From: Candidatus Portnoybacteria bacterium CG08_land_8_20_14_0_20_40_83
GTDB taxonomy: Bacteria > Patescibacteriota > Minisyncoccia > Portnoybacterales > GWB1-42-6
Direction: 5' to 3'
NCBI GenBank assembly: GCA_002774415.1
Contig: PEYL01000094.1
Span: forward strand, 1-7,985
DNA length: 7,985 bases
The position numbers and the translations under genes were made by a program. Positions 6,211 through 7,985 of this stretch are shown here, piece by piece. The notes under the pieces were generated by a model that saw only the letters and a program-made list of their open reading frames with translations, did not search any database and was not told where the DNA came from. Every line of letters begins with the position of its first letter. Within the stretch, counting starts at the first letter, position 1.

Positions 6211-6359
6211 CCAGGTAGTGAAAATTCGACAGGCAAGCGTCTTAAGCGTTTCCAAATACTGCCTTGGCAGATTGTAAATAATAAATAAAGGAATAGGAGT
6301 TTGTTTTGCGCAAATTTAATGAAATTAAATTTGCGCATAGTCGAATTTCTACTACCTGG
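6211..6359 (+). mobile_element. MITE-like element with 20-base terminal inverted repeats
   Basis: The left end, CCAGGTAGTGAAAATTCGAC (6211-6230), and the reverse complement of 6340-6359 match at 18 of 20 bases; the only difference is GA versus AG in the middle. The 149-base element is flanked on both sides by TATG (6207-6210 and 6360-6363), a likely 4-base target duplication. It encodes no transposase. It could be a miniature non-autonomous insertion; the source transposon is unknown. Inside are a strong hairpin (6307-6337) and CTGCC/GGCAG around TT. From the left TATG copy a 26-codon frame runs to a TAA at 6286. Confidence 0.7.
6307..6337 (+). repeat. Perfect 14-base-pair hairpin inside the MITE-like element
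   Basis: TGCGCAAATTTAAT (6307-6320) and ATTAAATTTGCGCA (6324-6337) are perfect reverse complements around GAA. No T-run follows on either strand, so it does not look like a terminator. It could form an RNA stem or a DNA cruciform, and lies 23 bases before the dehydrogenase ATG. Confidence 0.8.
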
Positions 6360-6360
6360 T

Positions 6361-7323
6361 ATGCCAAAAGTATTTGTGACGAGGAAGATTCCCGAAGCGG
6401 GGATTAAGTTAATGAAAGATGCTGGCCTTGAAGTTGAAGTCAGCGATTTTGACGGCGTTTTGCCGCGTGAGACTTTGCTTGCCAAAGTTAAAGGCGTGGA
6501 CGCGATTCTGTCGCTTTTAACGGACAAAATGAATCAGGAAATTTTGGACGCGACCGGGCCGCAATTAAAAATCGTTGCCAATTATGCAGTGGGCTATGAT
6601 AATATTGATGTTAAAACCCTGACCGAAAGGGGAGTTATCGTGACAAATACTCCCGAAGTTTTAACCGAATCTGTGGCCGAACATACGATTGCCTTAATTT
6701 TTGCGCTGGCGCATCGAATTGTTGAATCAGACCAGTATATGCGTGACGGAAAATATGTCGGTTGGGCGCCGATGCTCTTTTTAGGAAATGATTTGGTCGG
6801 AAAAACATTAGGTCTGGTCGGCATGGGGCGGATTGGCGGGGCGGTGGCCAGACGCTTATGCGATGGTTTTCAAATGAAAATTCTTTATTACGACAGAGCC
6901 AGAAGCGAAGAACTTGAAAAGCAGTATAAAATGGAATATGTTGATTTGGAAACATTGCTGAAAAATTCCGATTTTGTTTCCATACATTTGCCGATGACCC
7001 TGGAAACCAAACACTTAATCGGCGAGCCGCAATTTAAAATGATGAAAAAAACTGCTTATTTGATAAATACAGCCCGCGGCCCGATTGTTGATGAAAATGC
7101 TTTGGTAGCGGCTTTGAAAAATGGCGATATAAAGGGAGCGGGTTTGGACGTTTATGAGCAGGAGCCAAAAATGGCCGAGGGCTTGGCGCAATTGCCAAAT
7201 ACCGTTTTGACGCCCCACACCGCTTCGGCAACCGAAGAAACAAGAGGAGCAATGTCGGAGCTGGCAGCCAAGAACATTATTGCCGTGCTTAGTGGACAAG
7301 CTCCGATAACACCAGTTAAGTAA
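6361..7323 (+). CDS. D-isomer-specific 2-hydroxyacid dehydrogenase (glyoxylate/hydroxypyruvate reductase type)
   Basis: This 320-residue cytoplasmic enzyme should interconvert a 2-oxoacid and a D-2-hydroxyacid with NAD(P)H. The N-terminal substrate domain contains NYAVGYDNID (74-83). The Rossmann part has GLVGMGRIGG (151-160), with Asp178 (YYDRA) at the end of the next strand, which favours NAD(H) over NADP(H). Catalytic residues are present: Arg239 (NTARGP), Glu268 (EQEP) and His286 (TPHTAS). Length is usual for glyoxylate or hydroxypyruvate reductases; substrate cannot be fixed from sequence, and phosphoglycerate or lactate are alternatives. The ATG at 6361 gives the family start MPKVFVTR. 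The frame is open upstream to a TTG at 6301, but that region belongs to the MITE-like element. The start codon itself lies in the TATG duplication. No Shine-Dalgarno is visible. Confidence 0.92.
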   Translation: MPKVFVTRKIPEAGIKLMKDAGLEVEVSDFDGVLPRETLLAKVKGVDAILSLLTDKMNQEILDATGPQLKIVANYAVGYDNIDVKTLTERGVIVTNTPEVLTESVAEHTIALIFALAHRIVESDQYMRDGKYVGWAPMLFLGNDLVGKTLGLVGMGRIGGAVARRLCDGFQMKILYYDRARSEELEKQYKMEYVDLETLLKNSDFVSIHLPMTLETKHLIGEPQFKMMKKTAYLINTARGPIVDENALVAALKNGDIKGAGLDVYEQEPKMAEGLAQLPNTVLTPHTASATEETRGAMSELAAKNIIAVLSGQAPITPVK

Positions 7324-7362
7324 GCGACACAGATATACGGATTGCACACGGATGACACTGAT
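7324..7362 (+). repeat. Left inverted-repeat arm of GxxExxY cassette 2
   Basis: This 39-base arm begins at the base after the dehydrogenase TAA. It is an imperfect reverse complement of 7743-7784: about 33 of its 39 bases match, with a 3-base length difference. The longest exact blocks are GCGACAC at the outer end and CGGATGACAC near the inner end. It is built of four related units (CACAGAT, TACGGAT, CACGGAT, CACTGAT). Confidence 0.87.
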
Positions 7363-7368
7363 AAAACT

Positions 7369-7761
7369 ATGAAATTAATTCACGAAAATTTGACATATAA
7401 GATTAATGGATTATGCTTTAAAGTGCATCGTGAAATGGGCAGGTTCCGAAGTGAGCGACAATATTGTGATAAATTAGAAATTCTATTTAAGGAAGAAAAA
7501 ATTAATTTTAAACGCGAATACGAACTGGTAAAATTGTCCGATGTTAATTCGCTTGGTAATAGGGTAGATTTTTTGATAGATAACTTAATTATATTAGACG
7601 TGAAAGCAAAAAAATTTATTACAAAGGATGATTATTTCCAGATGTTAAGATATTTAGAAACCGCGGATCTTCAGCTCGGGATAATCATAAATTTCCGCAA
7701 TACTTATTTAAAGCCAAAAAGAATAATTAATTCTAAATTTAAATCCGTGTCATCCGGGTGA
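7369..7761 (+). CDS. GxxExxY-family nuclease-like protein
   Basis: From ATG 7369 this is a 130-residue protein. The N-terminal half has HENLTYKINGLCFKVHREMG and then RFRSERQYCDKLE, the position of the GxxExxY motif; Glu29 and Tyr32 are kept but the motif glycine is Phe26. The second half carries VDFLIDNLIILDVKAKKF, in which Asp67, Asp77 and Lys79 fit a PD-(D/E)XK nuclease core, then LQLGIIINF and a basic tail. Activity and role of the family are not established. The frame is open upstream to a TTG at 7342 within the left arm, but the ATG start fits the family. The last codons and the TGA stop (7759-7761) lie inside the right inverted-repeat arm, so the final SVSSG is probably repeat-encoded. 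The copy looks intact, unlike that at 317-733. Confidence 0.85.
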   Translation: MKLIHENLTYKINGLCFKVHREMGRFRSERQYCDKLEILFKEEKINFKREYELVKLSDVNSLGNRVDFLIDNLIILDVKAKKFITKDDYFQMLRYLETADLQLGIIINFRNTYLKPKRIINSKFKSVSSG

Positions 7762-7784
7762 TGTCCGTGTATAATCGGTGTCGC
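7743..7784 (+). repeat. Right inverted-repeat arm of GxxExxY cassette 2
   Basis: This is the partner of 7324-7362. ATCCGTGTCATCCG (7743-7756) pairs with the inner left arm with two mismatches, and ATCGGTGTCGC (7774-7784) pairs with the outer left arm with one. The arm overlaps the end of the GxxExxY coding region and stops 4 bases before the ferredoxin ATG, the same spacing as in cassette 1. Confidence 0.87.
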
Positions 7785-7788
7785 AACT

Positions 7789-7985
7789 ATGAAGATTAAA
7801 GTAGAACGACCAAAATGCATTTCCTGCGGTTCCTGCGTAGCTGTTTGCCCGCAGTTTTTTGAAATGGAAGACAGCGGATTGGCGCATCTTAAAAATTCAA
7901 AAAAAGATGCCGACGGGAACGAAGAACTGGAAGTTCAAGAACCCGATTGCGCCAGAGACGCAGCCGAGGTTTGTCCGGTGCAGAT
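7789..7985 (+). CDS. Ferredoxin, [4Fe-4S] type (3' end beyond the window)
   Basis: The ATG at 7789 opens a frame that stays open to the end of the window, giving 65 residues and two bases. It starts MKIKVERPKC and carries CISCGSCVAVCP, with Cys10, 13, 16 and 20. Later come Cys54 (PDCARDA) and Cys62 (EVCPVQ). The pattern CxxCxxCxxxCP plus a distal CP is that of small low-potential ferredoxins. Cys10, 13, 16 and 62 would bind one [4Fe-4S] cluster; Cys20 and Cys54 could form a disulfide. The insert between the two cysteine groups (about 25-50) is charged. It should be a soluble electron carrier. No Shine-Dalgarno is visible; the inverted-repeat arm of the upstream cassette ends 4 bases before the start. 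Probably only a few codons are missing. Confidence 0.92.
   Translation, partial: MKIKVERPKCISCGSCVAVCPQFFEMEDSGLAHLKNSKKDADGNEELEVQEPDCARDAAEVCPVQ

Noticed and set aside
6301..6360. N-terminal extension of the dehydrogenase from TTG 6301
   Set aside because: The extra residues are encoded by the hairpin and right end of the MITE-like element, and the family starts at MPKVFVTR.
4029..7358. Reverse-strand reading frames such as 4029-4319, 6144-6527 and 7015-7347
   Set aside because: They lie opposite well-supported genes, give low-complexity or Ser/Pro/Leu/Cys-rich products, and show no domains.
7759..7761. TGA read as glycine, as in Gracilibacteria and Absconditabacteria
   Set aside because: No other in-frame TGA occurs in the long genes and all glycines use GGN; under that code many in-frame TGAs would be expected.
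1..7985. tRNA or rRNA genes
   Set aside because: No cloverleaf with a TTC-type T-loop or conserved rRNA segment was recognised on either strand.

Overview
The window looks like a piece of a Patescibacteria / Candidate Phyla Radiation (CPR) genome, probably Parcubacteria-like. The reasons are A+T-rich, Lys/Ile/Asn-rich proteins, a compact layout with all genes on the plus strand, no clear Shine-Dalgarno sequence before most starts, and gene families common in such genomes. This placement is an inference from style, not a database result. TAA, TAG and TGA all serve as stops and glycine is written with GGN, so the standard bacterial code fits.

Layout: (1) 1-300, the C-terminal end of an unrecognised gene. 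(2) 299-769, a GxxExxY-family nuclease-like gene broken by one in-frame TAA, between two long inverted-repeat arms. (3) 774-1943, class II fructose-bisphosphate aldolase and a small charged protein. (4) 1944-2078, a gap with three possible hairpins. (5) 2079-4816, a large secreted multidomain protein (three Kre9/KNH-like domains, one LCCL-like domain, four 53-residue repeats), then a one-span coiled-coil protein 5 bases later. (6) 4817-6183, a REP-like repeat, what looks like a leftover dehydrogenase start, a bacterial PH-domain membrane protein, and a one-span PsbP-like protein. (7) 6207-6363, a MITE-like insertion with 20-base terminal inverted repeats and a 4-base TATG direct repeat. (8) 6361-7323, a D-isomer-specific 2-hydroxyacid dehydrogenase. 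(9) 7324-7784, a second GxxExxY gene, also between inverted-repeat arms. (10) 7789-7985, the start of a ferredoxin gene.

The most interesting signal is the pair of GxxExxY cassettes. Each fills the whole gap between two metabolic genes, starts at the stop codon of the upstream gene, and ends exactly 4 bases before the ATG of the downstream gene. Each is bounded by inverted arms of about 37-42 bases. Each arm holds about four copies of a short unit, TACGAA in one cassette and CACGGAT-like in the other. The arms differ in sequence but share a design, which suggests a family of insertion-like elements that carry a PD-(D/E)XK nuclease-like gene. One copy looks dead and the other intact.

The metabolic genes (aldolase, 2-hydroxyacid dehydrogenase, ferredoxin) fit a small fermentative central metabolism. 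The middle block (secreted protein, anchored coiled-coil, PH and PsbP-like proteins) is cell-envelope related.
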